A stretch of 64,000 nucleotides of DNA from Akkermansiaceae bacterium (lineage in GTDB: Bacteria > Verrucomicrobiota > Verrucomicrobiia > Verrucomicrobiales > DEV007). The notes under the pieces are model-generated. The model searched no databases. It was not told the DNA's origin and saw nothing but the letters and a program-made list of their open reading frames with translations. Position numbers and translations under genes: made by a program. Shown piece after piece: positions 18,537 through 27,812 of the stretch; position 1 is the stretch's first letter, and each line of letters begins with the position of its first letter. The stretch spans positions 62,001 through 126,000 of the forward strand of contig JACKQC010000015.1 of NCBI GenBank assembly GCA_024233085.1, read 5' to 3'.

Positions 18537-18809
18537 GGAAGCGCTCGGCGATTTTTCCAGAGGCCACGGGCTGGCGGCCCGTTCCCGCCGCCCGTTTTCG
18601 CGGGTCCGCGGGGCGAGCATGGGCCTTTTCGGATTGGTCCTGGGAACGAATTTTTGTGCCGATAGGGCGATATTCCCGTGCAAATGGCTCAAATTTTCAA
18701 AAATGAGAGGCAAAAACACAAAAATTTTCAAATTTTTGGTTGCGAGCAGCTAAAAATTTATTAAACTTAGACATCAGTTCTCCTTGGCAATCTCCTCCCC
18801 GAGACTTCC
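18537..18809 (+). promoter_or_regulatory. AT-rich leader and probable promoter of the beta-barrel gene
   Basis: A 273-bp gene-free region. The first half is GC-rich with nothing recognisable. From about 18640 it becomes strongly AT-rich, with runs of A and T (AAATTTTCAAAAATG, AAAAATTTATTAAAC). A weak sigma70-like pair TTGCGA...TAAACT with a 16-bp spacer sits near 18739-18766, followed by a pyrimidine-rich leader (CTCCTCCCCGAGACTTCC) directly before the start codon. Confidence 0.35.
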
Positions 18810-19478
18810 ATGATTCGTCCCTCTCTTTTCGCCGCTTTTTTTCTCCTGTTTTCGGCCGCCCCGGCTCTGGCGCAGGATTCGTCCTACTGGGACTCGGGTT
18901 TTGACACCGGCGGCGGGTCCGGGGGCGGGAGCCGCGGTTCGCTGTTTGGCGGATCGGATTTCAGCTACGGCTACTTCGACCTCGGGTATTTCAATCACGA
19001 CTTCCAGAGCGACGCGGTCGATACGGCGGGCGGTTTTGGCGGGGTGCTGTCGGTGCCGCTGGTCGATTCCCTCTATGTAAAGGCGGCGCTCGGGTTCGCC
19101 TCGCCGGCCGACCAGACGACGGGTCAGGATCTCGACTACGTGACCTGGCAACTGGGCGCGGGGATCGGCCTGCCGATCGCGACGGGCTTCGATCTTGTGC
19201 TTGAGGCGGGCATCGCGCATCAGGAGCTGACCGGGGCGCGTTTTCTCGATTCCTTCGACGGCTACGGTTATTACGCGTCGCCGGGCGTGCGCTGGGCGAT
19301 CGGCGATCTGATCGAGCTGAACGGCGGCGTGACTTTCATGAACATCGACAGCGACTCGAACGTGTCGGTCGATCTCAAGGCCCTTTTGCATCTCCTCCCC
19401 AGCGTGAGCTTGTGGGGCGGGGCGTCTTTCTCTGAAGAAGTGAATCAGTACGGAGTGGGATTGCGGCTGAGTTTCTGA
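18810..19478 (+). CDS. Outer-membrane beta-barrel protein
   Basis: 222 residues with a clear signal peptide (cleavage after ALAQ, about residue 22). A Gly/Ser-rich linker (about 32-50) is followed by alternating hydrophobic/polar strands such as SYGYFDLGYF, LYVKAALGFA and QYGVGLRLSF. The chain ends in phenylalanine, the usual terminal residue recognised by the outer-membrane assembly machinery. Length fits an 8-stranded OmpA/OprF-like or YadA-independent barrel; no peptidoglycan-binding domain is present. Function unknown. The strong AT-rich promoter region and the hairpins downstream suggest a monocistronic, well expressed gene. Confidence 0.75.
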   Translation: MIRPSLFAAFFLLFSAAPALAQDSSYWDSGFDTGGGSGGGSRGSLFGGSDFSYGYFDLGYFNHDFQSDAVDTAGGFGGVLSVPLVDSLYVKAALGFASPADQTTGQDLDYVTWQLGAGIGLPIATGFDLVLEAGIAHQELTGARFLDSFDGYGYYASPGVRWAIGDLIELNGGVTFMNIDSDSNVSVDLKALLHLLPSVSLWGGASFSEEVNQYGVGLRLSF

Positions 19479-19528
19479 AGGGTTTCCCTTGGATTTGGCT
19501 CAGCCGCTTTTCCCGAGTTGAGGGGTAA

Positions 19529-19567
19529 GCCGCGGTCCGGGTTATTGGCAGGTGCCCGGGCCGCGGC
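19529..19567 (+). terminator. Large GC hairpin downstream of the beta-barrel gene
   Basis: GCCGCGGTCCGGG and CCCGGGCCGCGGC pair over 13 bp (one G-T-type mismatch) around a 13-nt loop, 50 bp after the stop codon. There is no T-run, so it may act as a transcript-stabilising or rho-assisted stop structure. Confidence 0.5.
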
Positions 19568-19570
19568 ACT

Positions 19571-19592
19571 CTCGTTTTCGGGGGAAAACGAG
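19571..19592. terminator. Second perfect hairpin in the same gap
   Basis: CTCGTTTTC, GGGG loop, GAAAACGAG: nine perfect base pairs immediately after the larger hairpin and 65 bp before the sulfatase start codon. Confidence 0.5.
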
Positions 19593-19656
19593 GGTGCGCT
19601 TTCACGGAAAGGTTCGGGATTGAAGGCGGCGTCCGTTTCGTGACAGGATCGGGGCC

Positions 19657-21135
19657 ATGATTCGGAGAATTCTCACTCTTCTGCCGGCGGGCGCGTTTTT
19701 CGCCGGGCTCGCGGCCGGTTCGCCCGCCGCCGAAACGGAGCCGGTCAACTTTCTCGTCGTGCTGGCCGACGACCTGGGATACGGCGATCTCGGCTGCTAC
19801 GGCAACACCGAGGTCCGCACGCCGCATCTGGATCGTTTCGCGGCGGAGGGGGTGCGGTTCACCGACTACTACGCGCCGGCGGCGAACTGCTCGCCCTCCC
19901 GGGCGGGCCTGATGACGGGTCGCACGCCGTGGCGAATCGGCATTCACAACTGGATCCCGATGCTCTCGCCGATGCATGTGCGCGAGTCGGAGATCACGGT
20001 GGCCACGCTGTTGCGAAACGCCGGCTACGCGACCTGCCACACCGGGAAGTGGCACCTCAACGGCGCCTTCAACCTGCCCGGCCAGCCGCAGCCTTCCGAC
20101 CACGGCTTCGACCACTGGTTTTCCATCCAGAACAACGCGCTGCCCAATCACCGCAACCCGTGGAACTTCGTCCGCAACGGCGTTCCCGTCGGGCCGCTGG
20201 AGGGCTACTCGGCCGATCTCGTCTCGGCGGAGGCGATCGAGTGGCTGCGCCACGGGCGCGATCCGGCGAAGCCCTTTTTCCAGTTCGTCTGCTTCAGCGA
20301 GCCCCACGAGCCCGTCGCGACCGACGAGCGTTTCACCCGGCAGTACGCGCGCTTCGAGGATCCGAGCCAGCGGGCGCTGTTCGGCAACATCACGCAGATG
20401 GACGCCGCCTTCGGGCGCCTGATGGCCGAGCTGGACAGTCTCGGGCTGCGGGACAACACCCTCGTCTTTTTCACCAGCGACAACGGCCCGGCCATCACCG
20501 CGAAGCATCCCTACGGCTCGACCGGTCCCCTGCGCGACAAAAAGGGCGCCGTCTGGGAGGGCGGCATCCGCGTGCCCGGCATCCTGCGCTGGCCCGGCCA
20601 CACCGAGGCGGGAGCGGAGAACACCGAGCCGGTGTGCGGCGTCGACGTGCTGCCGACCCTCTGCGCCGTCGCGGGAATCGAGCCGCCGAAGGACCGCCGG
20701 CTCGACGGCGCCAGTTGGCTGCCCTTGTTGTCCGGCAAGCCGATCGAGCGAACCACGCCGCTCTACTGGCATTTTATCCGGGCGAAGAGCGACGTGAAAG
20801 TCGCCATCCGCGAGGGCGACTGGAAACTTGTGGCCCGGATCGATCAGCCCGATCTGAAACCGGCCGCCGACATCACCGAGGAGGAAATTCGCATTTACCA
20901 AACGGCCGAACTGACCGGCTTCGAGCTGTTCAACCTGCGCGACGACATTGGCGAGACCAAAGACCTCAGCCGGGAGGAAACGGCGCGCTACGAGGGCATG
21001 AAGGAGGCGCTCCTGAAAAAATACCACGAAGTCCGCGAGGAAAGCCCCGTCTGGCCGGCCTGGGAATGGCCCCGCTACGAGGGCCACCGGATCGTGTGGC
21101 CGGAATACAAGCCGCTCATCAAGCCGCCGAAGTGA
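19657..21135 (+). CDS. Sulfatase (arylsulfatase-like)
   Basis: 492 residues with a signal peptide (about 1-25). The formylglycine site is C78 in NCSPSRAGLMTGR. N-terminal metal ligands lie in VVLADDLGYGDLGCYG, with further sites in CHTGKWHLNG, SEPHEP and FFTSDNGP. The C-terminal part (PLYWHF, REGDWKLV, ELFNLRDDIGETKDLS) is typical of exported family-1 sulfatases acting on glycans. It needs formylglycine maturation by an enzyme not in this window. It is separated from the upstream barrel gene by two hairpins and is therefore probably transcribed on its own. Exact substrate unknown. Confidence 0.94.
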   Translation: MIRRILTLLPAGAFFAGLAAGSPAAETEPVNFLVVLADDLGYGDLGCYGNTEVRTPHLDRFAAEGVRFTDYYAPAANCSPSRAGLMTGRTPWRIGIHNWIPMLSPMHVRESEITVATLLRNAGYATCHTGKWHLNGAFNLPGQPQPSDHGFDHWFSIQNNALPNHRNPWNFVRNGVPVGPLEGYSADLVSAEAIEWLRHGRDPAKPFFQFVCFSEPHEPVATDERFTRQYARFEDPSQRALFGNITQMDAAFGRLMAELDSLGLRDNTLVFFTSDNGPAITAKHPYGSTGPLRDKKGAVWEGGIRVPGILRWPGHTEAGAENTEPVCGVDVLPTLCAVAGIEPPKDRRLDGASWLPLLSGKPIERTTPLYWHFIRAKSDVKVAIREGDWKLVARIDQPDLKPAADITEEEIRIYQTAELTGFELFNLRDDIGETKDLSREETARYEGMKEALLKKYHEVREESPVWPAWEWPRYEGHRIVWPEYKPLIKPPK

Positions 21136-21154
21136 GCGGCCATCGGGGTCGTTT

Positions 21155-21712
21155 TCAAATACCCAAATCCGCCGCCGACACCGCGATGTCCAACTCCGGG
21201 ATCGCCAGCGAGTCTCCAGCCTTAACCTCGATCTCGGAAGTGTAGCGCCCGTCGGCGGGATCGCGGAAAATGGTGACGCTCCGCCGCTGCCGATGAACGA
21301 GCCAGAACTCCGGGACATTGAACTCCGCGTAGAGACCCGCCTTGACGTTGCGGTCGAACAAGTAGGAGGAGTCGGCGATCTCGATGGCCAGGATCACGTC
21401 CTTCGGGGTCGGGTGGCCGGTGCTGTAAAAATCGTCACGCGGCCAGAGCAGGACAAAGTCCGGCTCGGGCGCTGAATCGTCTCCCAGAACGATCGGGTTT
21501 TGACAGGCGACAATCGCCCGGTCGCCGACGAGTCGATGCAGTCGATGGTTGATTCGGTTTACCGAACCACTGTGCCAAGGGCCGGGTGGAGGCGTCACAA
21601 CGATTTCTCCGCGGATGAGTTCCGTCCGTTCGTCCGGTTTCAAAATGCCGTGTTCCCCGAGGGCAAAATATTCCTCGAGCGTCCAGCGGCGGGAATCGAC
21701 GAGAGCGGACAT
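21155..21712 (-). CDS. Uma2-family (DUF820) PD-(D/E)xK nuclease-like protein
   Basis: 185 residues. WTLEEYFALGE, ERTELIRGEIV, PEPDFVLLWP and VILAIEIADSS are the conserved Uma2 blocks. The acidic residues in PEPD and in AIEIAD, followed by a lysine in DRNVKAGLYAEF, make up a restriction-endonuclease-like active site. Family members occur in many copies in cyanobacteria and PVC bacteria and have no clear function; some are transposon-associated. It stands alone, convergent with the sulfatase gene (19-bp gap). No toxin-antitoxin partner is seen. Confidence 0.9.
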   Translation of the reverse strand: MSALVDSRRWTLEEYFALGEHGILKPDERTELIRGEIVVTPPPGPWHSGSVNRINHRLHRLVGDRAIVACQNPIVLGDDSAPEPDFVLLWPRDDFYSTGHPTPKDVILAIEIADSSYLFDRNVKAGLYAEFNVPEFWLVHRQRRSVTIFRDPADGRYTSEIEVKAGDSLAIPELDIAVSAADLGI

Positions 21713-21765
21713 GACGAACTAAAATAGTCCGAACAGACGTCGATTTCAACGCGCGCTTTGGCGGG

Positions 21766-24141
21766 TCACGGCTTCGGCGCCGGCCAGTCCAGGTGCTTGT
21801 GGAGAAAGGCGAAGGTTCCAGTGCTGTTGATCGTGTGCGGTCCGGCGAACCACTCGATTTTGCAGCGGTCGCCAATGCCGAGCAGCCCGTCGTAGAGATT
21901 CCGGACCTTGGCGAATTCGTAGCCCACCGTCTCGTCCGGCGCGACGCCGTCGAAGTGGCCTCGCTCGACCATGAAGGGTCGCGGACAGATCAGGGCCGCC
22001 ATTTCGGCGTAGTTGAAGGTGCCGCCGAGATTCCATTCGAAGATCTCGTATTCCCGCTTGTTCGCGTAGCTGTAGCGCAGCGATTTTTCGTCCGTGGCGG
22101 CGTTCTTCCAGACCCACTCGTTGAAGTCGCCCGAGCAGATCGACAGGCAATACCGGTCCACCAGCGGCGGAATGCGCATGGCCGATTTCCCGCCGTAGCT
22201 CAGCCCGTAGAACGCGATCCGCTCCGCGTCCGTGAACGGCAGCGACGCGAGCCAGTCCGTGATCTGCCGGTGTTGCGGCACGATGGTCGAAAACAGCGTG
22301 CCTCCGAGCGATTGCGCCTTGAACTGCTGGAGGCGGAACAGATCGAAGAAAATGTAGGCGTTCTGAGGGGCGAAGGTGACGAATCCGCGCTCCGCCAGCC
22401 GGGTCGCGAAGGCCTTGTAGGCCTTGAACTTCTCCTCGCCGACGACGTCCTGGGGCCGTCCCTCCAGCCCGTGCTGGCAGACCACGACGGGGCGCTTTTC
22501 CTGGCCGTCGAGCTTCAGATCCTTCGGCAGGGTCAGGATGCCGTAGGCGAACACATCGGGAAACACGTCGAGCGTGACCTCGTAGCTGACGGTTTTCGGA
22601 CCCTCCTCCAGTTTTCGCGAACGGGCGTTGGGCGGCAGGCGATCGAGATCCCACGCGCCCACGACTTCGGCGCGGAATTTCTCGCGGTAGGGTTCGATCG
22701 TCCCTTCAAAATTCCCGAGCGAGTCCGTCTTGAGGTCGGCGAAGTAGTTCGCGCGATCCTGGCGGGACTCGATCAGCGCCCACTGGTTGTGCCGGTCGAT
22801 CTGCGCGGCCTGCTCCGCCCGATGACCCGAAAGCGGCGCTGAATCGCCTTCGGCGTCGGCGGGCGGGGGCGTGAAGGCGATCTTCATGTCGGCGGCGTCG
22901 GCGAGGTTCGCGCCTTCGAGCAGGGCGGTCAGGGCGTGGGCGGAGATGGATGTGCCGGATTCGATCAGGCGAAAACGAAACACGCTCAGGTTGACGAGAG
23001 AGCGAAGCCGGTCCGCCTCGCCCTTGACCTCCTCGGCGGTGAATCGCCGGAAGCGGCCCGGCTTGCCCGGTTTTTTCGCGCTTTCGTCGAGCCGTTCCGG
23101 ATTGCCTTCGGCGTCGGGCCGGTAAACGAAGTCCGGGTAAGCGCCGTGCTCGATCACCAGCGGACGCGGGGCGATGAGACTGGCGATCTCGGCGTCGCCA
23201 AACTCGCGCAGCAGTCCGAAGACATTGTGCTCGGCCGGCTCCGTCCACAGCGCCTCGCGCGGCCCGAAATAGCCGCTCACACAGGCCGCGGCAATCCGCT
23301 CGTCGAGGGCCGCCGCGTAGAGGGAAAGCAGGCCGCCCTCGCCCCAGCCGGCGATGGCGAAAGGGCGATCCGCCCGCTCCGGACGGGACGCGGCGAGGCA
23401 GTCGAGCCCGGCGAAAATCTTGTGCAACTCGTAGCCGATCAGGTGCCGGCCCAGCTCGAAGGCGGGACGGTGCAGCCACTCGCGCTGGGTGAGTTGAAAG
23501 CGTTCCTCGTTTCGGTCGATCAGCATCGGCACCAGCACCCGGCATCCCGCGCGGGCGAGCGCGGCGGCATAGGGCGTGCAGGGGCTCTCCGGCGTGAGTC
23601 CGGCCAGGGCCTCGGGCGTCACATCCGCGTCGGGCAGGGCGATCGCGTCGAGGCGGATGTCCTTGTCGGGAACGAGCAGCAGTCCGCGGCCTTCCACGGC
23701 GCCAATGGCGGTCCAGCGAACCCGGTAAACCCGGTAACCGTCGCCCTCCGCCAAGGGCCCCGGCGAGAGGCCGGCGAATTCGAAGCGGTTTTCCGCCGGG
23801 CGCGCGTCGCGGTCCAGGCCGAGCATTTTCGCCAGATGCTCGCGGTTCGGCGCGACGGATTTGGCGTAGGCCTCGGGCGAAGCCGCATCCCGCTTCCATC
23901 GGGTGGCGCGGCCTTCGACGGAGGCGGCGATCCGGCCATCGAGGAAACGGTCGATCCCCTCCATCATTTGCCGCGTAAGGTCGCCCTCCGCCGTCAGGGC
24001 CTCGGTGCCGGGCAACGGACCGCGGTCGGCCGCCGGCTTGAGGATGGGCCATTCGGGCGCGGAATTTTCCTGCGCGGACAGGACACCCGTCAGCGCGGCG
24101 AGCAGAAGGGTTGCGAGAGGAAGGGAGGGCCGGGAAATCAT
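21766..24141 (-). CDS. Secreted tandem alpha/beta hydrolase, first copy inactive
   Basis: 791 residues with a signal peptide (about 1-23). Two dienelactone-hydrolase/acetyl-xylan-esterase-like domains are joined in tandem: about 60-420 and 480-790. The second has a proper nucleophile elbow GLSYGG with S648, an HGLEGRP oxyanion region near 557 and a late histidine in GPHTINSTGTF. In the first domain the equivalent elbow reads GWGEGG, with glycine 267 in place of serine, so that half is probably non-catalytic (structural or substrate binding). Likely role: deacylation of polysaccharides outside the cytoplasm. Co-directional with the CocE/NonD hydrolase upstream in transcription order, separated by a 114-bp gap holding palindromic copy 5. 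Confidence 0.85.
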   Translation of the reverse strand: MISRPSLPLATLLLAALTGVLSAQENSAPEWPILKPAADRGPLPGTEALTAEGDLTRQMMEGIDRFLDGRIAASVEGRATRWKRDAASPEAYAKSVAPNREHLAKMLGLDRDARPAENRFEFAGLSPGPLAEGDGYRVYRVRWTAIGAVEGRGLLLVPDKDIRLDAIALPDADVTPEALAGLTPESPCTPYAAALARAGCRVLVPMLIDRNEERFQLTQREWLHRPAFELGRHLIGYELHKIFAGLDCLAASRPERADRPFAIAGWGEGGLLSLYAAALDERIAAACVSGYFGPREALWTEPAEHNVFGLLREFGDAEIASLIAPRPLVIEHGAYPDFVYRPDAEGNPERLDESAKKPGKPGRFRRFTAEEVKGEADRLRSLVNLSVFRFRLIESGTSISAHALTALLEGANLADAADMKIAFTPPPADAEGDSAPLSGHRAEQAAQIDRHNQWALIESRQDRANYFADLKTDSLGNFEGTIEPYREKFRAEVVGAWDLDRLPPNARSRKLEEGPKTVSYEVTLDVFPDVFAYGILTLPKDLKLDGQEKRPVVVCQHGLEGRPQDVVGEEKFKAYKAFATRLAERGFVTFAPQNAYIFFDLFRLQQFKAQSLGGTLFSTIVPQHRQITDWLASLPFTDAERIAFYGLSYGGKSAMRIPPLVDRYCLSICSGDFNEWVWKNAATDEKSLRYSYANKREYEIFEWNLGGTFNYAEMAALICPRPFMVERGHFDGVAPDETVGYEFAKVRNLYDGLLGIGDRCKIEWFAGPHTINSTGTFAFLHKHLDWPAPKP

Positions 24142-24208
24142 GCCGCGATTACAGCCGAAATCCCCCGGACCGGCAATCGCCGTCCCTTACGCAAGAAAGC
24201 CAGTCCGA

Positions 24209-24247
24209 TCCAACAGGGTTGACCCGGTGACCCAACCCTGTTGGGTC
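24209..24247. repeat. Palindromic element copy 5, intergenic
   Basis: Left arm TCCAACAGGGTTGACCC, spacer GGT, right arm GACCCAACCCTGTTGGGTC; flanked by CGA and GGA. It sits immediately after the stop of the CocE/NonD gene in reading direction. Confidence 0.9.
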
Positions 24248-24255
24248 GGAGAAAA

Positions 24256-25911
24256 TCAATCGCCGTTTCCCGCCGGGGCGAGGATGCGCGAGGGATAGGC
24301 GGCGGAGTGGTGAATCGTGTTCGTCGCGGCGCGCGCGTCGTCGGGCCACTCGATGGTGAGCGGCTTTCCGTTTTGCGGGTTGGGCTCGTAGAGCGGCGCG
24401 CCGGTGCTCGCGATGGTGACGCGGATGCGGTGGCCGCGGTTGAAAATCTGGCTCATCCAGCCGACGGGGATTTTCAGGGAGTAAACCTCTCCGGGCTCCA
24501 TGAGCTTCTCGCTTTCGAAGCCGTCGCGGTAACGCATCCGCCACGGATAATCGACGATCAGGATGGAGCGCCCGTCGGGATAGACGTCGCTGATTCGCAC
24601 GATGAAATCCGTGTCGGGCGCCGTCGAGGACACCCGCAGATCGGCGAAGACGCGCCCGGTCCATTCGACGGGCTCGGCGAGCGGTTCGGTGGTGAAAGTG
24701 CGGACCTCGGCTTGTTCCTCGAAGGGCCGCGCATCCTGCGCGCCGGGAAAACCGCGGCCCGGGATCGACATCGGGTGAAGCGGATCGCTGACCAGATCGG
24801 TCGAGGATTTTTCGGCGGTCGGCGCGATGGCGTCGAGTTTTCCGCCTTCGTGAAGGAAAAACGCCCGGGGTTCGCCCTTGAAAACCCAGTCGTCAGCGTC
24901 GCGCCAGACGTTTCCCGGCGCGCCGGGCTCGCCGGTGGCGCCCATCACGTAGTAGCGCACCCTCGGATCGCCGGTGACGCCGGTGTCCTTGCCCTTCAGC
25001 CAGTGGTCGAACCAGCGCAGCATGTGGTCGTCCACGGGCCACGCGGCGTTCTCGGGGAACTCGATCTCGCCGACCTTGTGGCTCTTGTTCGAGCGGCCAT
25101 GGAGCCAGGGGCCGACGAGCAGCCATTGGTTGTCGCGGGAGTTGGGGCCGCCCTGGTGCCGGCGTCCGATGAAGCTGGCGATGGAGCCCTGGTTCATGAA
25201 ATCGAACCAGCTCCCGATCGTGAAACAGGGAACGTTCATCCGGTCGAAATGCAGCGAGGCGTCCTCGTCGCGCCAGTAATCGTCGTAGTTTGGGTGGGAA
25301 AACCATTCCTTCATCAGCGCCGCGTTGTCGGCCGGGTCGCGGCAGATGTCGGCCATGGCCTTGAATCGCTCGGGCCGTGTCAGGCCGCCGACGCGATAGC
25401 CTTCCTGAAAAAGGCTCAGCCCGGTGTCGACCATGTATTGGCAGACAAGGTGCGGCGGCTGGGTGACGGCGAGGTAATTCTGCGCGTAACCGCCCTGCGA
25501 GCTGCCGAAGGTGCCGACCTTCCCGGTGCACCACGGCCGCGCGGCGAGCCATTCGCAGGCGTCGTAGCCGTCGCGGAGATCGCCCCACTGCATGGCCCTG
25601 TAACCGACCCAGTGGCCCTCGGAAAGGTGGGTGCCGCGATAGTTGACCATCGCGACGACGTAACCGCCCCTCGCCAGTCGCGCCGCGGACTCGCGGGTGC
25701 CGTTCGAGGTCAGCGACGCGTAGCGCTGCTCGAAGATCGCGGGCCACGGACCGTCGCCCGGGGGCGTGTAGAGATAGGCCGAAAGCTTCACCCCGTCCCG
25801 CATCGGGATCGTGAGGTGGGTCTCGGTCACGCCGCCGAGATTCGGTTCGGCGGCGTCGAGTGTGAAGGCGGCGAGAATCGGGAGGAGAGCGATGGGAAGG
25901 GCGGTTTTCAT
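24256..25911 (-). CDS. CocE/NonD (S15) family hydrolase, exported
   Basis: 551 residues, signal peptide about 1-21. The N-terminal alpha/beta hydrolase domain has the nucleophile elbow GSSQGG with S138, the lid region follows, and a C-terminal jelly-roll domain (from about 360; TFTTEPLAEPVEWTG, ADLRVSSTAPDTDF) completes the X-Pro dipeptidyl-peptidase/cocaine-esterase layout. The acid DWF/DH and histidine in PWLHG are present. The natural substrate of these esterases/acylases is unknown; a periplasmic role is likely. It lies 31 bp downstream of a sulfatase gene on the same strand, so these and the tandem hydrolase may form one leftward unit. Confidence 0.9.
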   Translation of the reverse strand: MKTALPIALLPILAAFTLDAAEPNLGGVTETHLTIPMRDGVKLSAYLYTPPGDGPWPAIFEQRYASLTSNGTRESAARLARGGYVVAMVNYRGTHLSEGHWVGYRAMQWGDLRDGYDACEWLAARPWCTGKVGTFGSSQGGYAQNYLAVTQPPHLVCQYMVDTGLSLFQEGYRVGGLTRPERFKAMADICRDPADNAALMKEWFSHPNYDDYWRDEDASLHFDRMNVPCFTIGSWFDFMNQGSIASFIGRRHQGGPNSRDNQWLLVGPWLHGRSNKSHKVGEIEFPENAAWPVDDHMLRWFDHWLKGKDTGVTGDPRVRYYVMGATGEPGAPGNVWRDADDWVFKGEPRAFFLHEGGKLDAIAPTAEKSSTDLVSDPLHPMSIPGRGFPGAQDARPFEEQAEVRTFTTEPLAEPVEWTGRVFADLRVSSTAPDTDFIVRISDVYPDGRSILIVDYPWRMRYRDGFESEKLMEPGEVYSLKIPVGWMSQIFNRGHRIRVTIASTGAPLYEPNPQNGKPLTIEWPDDARAATNTIHHSAAYPSRILAPAGNGD

Positions 25912-25942
25912 CGGAAAGGCGGAGCTTGCTGGCGACGCATCT

Positions 25943-27586
25943 TTATTCCGAAACGCGGCGCGCCCAGGCGAGCCATTTTTCGCGGAGTTCGGTCACGCGT
26001 TCCGGGTACCTGGCGGCGAGGTTCGTGGTCTCGGTGGCGTCCGTTTCGAGGTCGTAGAGTTCCCAGGGGGAGTCGCGGTCGGGGTTGACGAGTTTCCAGC
26101 GCCCGGCGCGGATGGCCTGGTTGCGGGGCGCGCTCCAGCACAGCATGCCGGCCTCTCCGCGCGGTTCGCCGCGGAAGGCCGGGGCCAGGCTGCGCCCCTC
26201 CATTGGCAAAGGGTGCCGCCCCTGGAATTCGGCCGGGTATTGCGCGCCGCTCAGATCGACGAAGGTCGGCATGAAATCCATCACGTGCCCGATGGTGTCG
26301 CTGAAGGCGCCCTGGCGCGAGGCGTCGATGCCGGCCGGCCAGCGGGCGACGAGCGGCGTGCGGATGCCGCCTTCCCAGGCCGTCATCTTGGTGCCGCGCA
26401 GGGGGGTGGAACTGACCGTGGCCCAACCGAGCCCGTAAGCCGCGAAAGTGTCGCGCGGGCCGGGCATTCGGGCGGGACCGCCGCCGGGCGAGATCGGCTT
26501 TCCATCGAGGCGCCATGGCTTTTGCGTGGCCTCGGGACCGAAACCGAAGCCGCTCTCCGAGGGCGAGACTCCGCCGTCCGGGGCGGCGCCATTGTCGGAC
26601 AAAAACAGGACGAGCGTGTTGTCCGCGACGCCGTGCCGGTCCAGCAGATCGAGCACGCGGCCCACCTGGCGGTCGATCCCGGCGACCTGCGCGGCATAGA
26701 CGGCCATGCGCTCCGCCTGCCAGGCGTGCTCGACCGCGTCGTCCCAGCGCGGAACCTCCGTCGGCCACGCGGCGGGGGATTTCAGGGTCGATTTCGGAAA
26801 AAGCCCGCGCTCCATCTGCCGCGTGTGGCGCGCGAGATTCCACCGATCCCAGCCCGCCTGGTAACGCTCGCGGTGCGGCGCGATGTCCGCCTCGCGCGCG
26901 TGCAGCGGCCAGTGGGGCGCGATGAACGCGAAGTAAAGAAAGAACGGCGCCCGGTCGGTGTCCCCGCCCTTCAAGTGATCCTCCAGAAATTCCACGGCGT
27001 GGTCGCCGAGCGCTTCGGTGAGGTAAAAACTCCCGTCCCGCGGCACCGGCCAGCGTTTACCATCGAGAAAAAACGGATCGAGATCGACTTCGTCGAAGTA
27101 GCTGATCTTTCCCATTGTTTGCGGCCCGAAATAGCGATGAAATCCGCGTTCCGTGGCCTGCTCGCGGCCCTGCCATTTGCCGGTCATCATCGTGTGGTAA
27201 CCGGCGCCTTGCAGCATCTCGCCGAGGGTGAGGCAGCGGGAGTAGTCGCGCGGGTCGTTCCAGCGGGTGCCCGCGTGCCCGACCTGCTGGCAATACAAAC
27301 CGGTCAACAGCGACGCGCGCGTGGGACCGCAGACGGCGTTGTTGTAAAACTGCGTGAACCGGATGCCGTGCTCGGCGAGCGAATCGACCCGTGGAGTGGG
27401 GATTTCGCCGCCGTAGCAGCCGAGGTCCGACCATCCGAGGTCGTCGGCGAGAAAGACGACGATGTTCGGCCGGGGCGCGGTCGCCGCCGCGGCGAACCCG
27501 GCCAAGGCTCCGAGAACCGCCAGGCAGGCGGCGAAAACCGTCTTCCGGGAAGATATTCGCGCAAACTTGGAATGCATGAGCCACAT
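25943..27586 (-). CDS. Sulfatase (arylsulfatase type)
   Basis: 547 residues from ATG 27586 (ATG 27577 would also fit), with an N-terminal hydrophobic export signal ending about residue 35. The formylglycine motif is C86 in CGPTRASLLTG (C-x-P-x-R). Metal-binding VVFLADDLGWSDLGCYGG, MTGKWQG and VLFLSDNGAAPDGG are conserved. An insertion around residues 350-385 (rich in Gly/Pro) is consistent with larger arylsulfatases. It is the promoter-proximal gene of a leftward group with the CocE/NonD hydrolase (31-bp gap). Substrate probably a sulfated glycan; formylglycine-generating enzyme not in this window. Confidence 0.93.
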   Translation of the reverse strand: MWLMHSKFARISSRKTVFAACLAVLGALAGFAAAATAPRPNIVVFLADDLGWSDLGCYGGEIPTPRVDSLAEHGIRFTQFYNNAVCGPTRASLLTGLYCQQVGHAGTRWNDPRDYSRCLTLGEMLQGAGYHTMMTGKWQGREQATERGFHRYFGPQTMGKISYFDEVDLDPFFLDGKRWPVPRDGSFYLTEALGDHAVEFLEDHLKGGDTDRAPFFLYFAFIAPHWPLHAREADIAPHRERYQAGWDRWNLARHTRQMERGLFPKSTLKSPAAWPTEVPRWDDAVEHAWQAERMAVYAAQVAGIDRQVGRVLDLLDRHGVADNTLVLFLSDNGAAPDGGVSPSESGFGFGPEATQKPWRLDGKPISPGGGPARMPGPRDTFAAYGLGWATVSSTPLRGTKMTAWEGGIRTPLVARWPAGIDASRQGAFSDTIGHVMDFMPTFVDLSGAQYPAEFQGRHPLPMEGRSLAPAFRGEPRGEAGMLCWSAPRNQAIRAGRWKLVNPDRDSPWELYDLETDATETTNLAARYPERVTELREKWLAWARRVSE

Positions 27587-27645
27587 GCTGCCGGGAAGGC
27601 GCCGGGCTTGTCACGGGAAAAGGAGGCGAAGGGAAGGGGTGGTCA

Positions 27646-27763
27646 ATGCGGCACGGGCATCCTGCCTTTGGACCGGGAAAAGGCGCGCCCTCGGTGGTTG
27701 GAGAGCGGTTTTTCAGGAGAAAACCCCTTTCGCGAAATCATGGCCAGGATGGCCATGCCACGG
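27646..27763. repeat. Degenerate copy of the GGGCATCCTGCC-ended element
   Basis: The left end GCGGCACGGGCATCCTGCC and right end TCATGGCCAGGATGGCCATGCCACGG are inverted relative to each other and match the ends of the element at 33584-33797, with shared internal blocks such as TTTCGCGAAATC. It lies in the 226-bp gap between divergent sulfatase and ThuA-like genes. The rest of that gap shows nothing else. Confidence 0.7.
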
Positions 27764-27812
27764 TCGGCGGCCCGCCGCTTTCATTCACCGGCCGGTGCGC
27801 TATGATGGCGCC

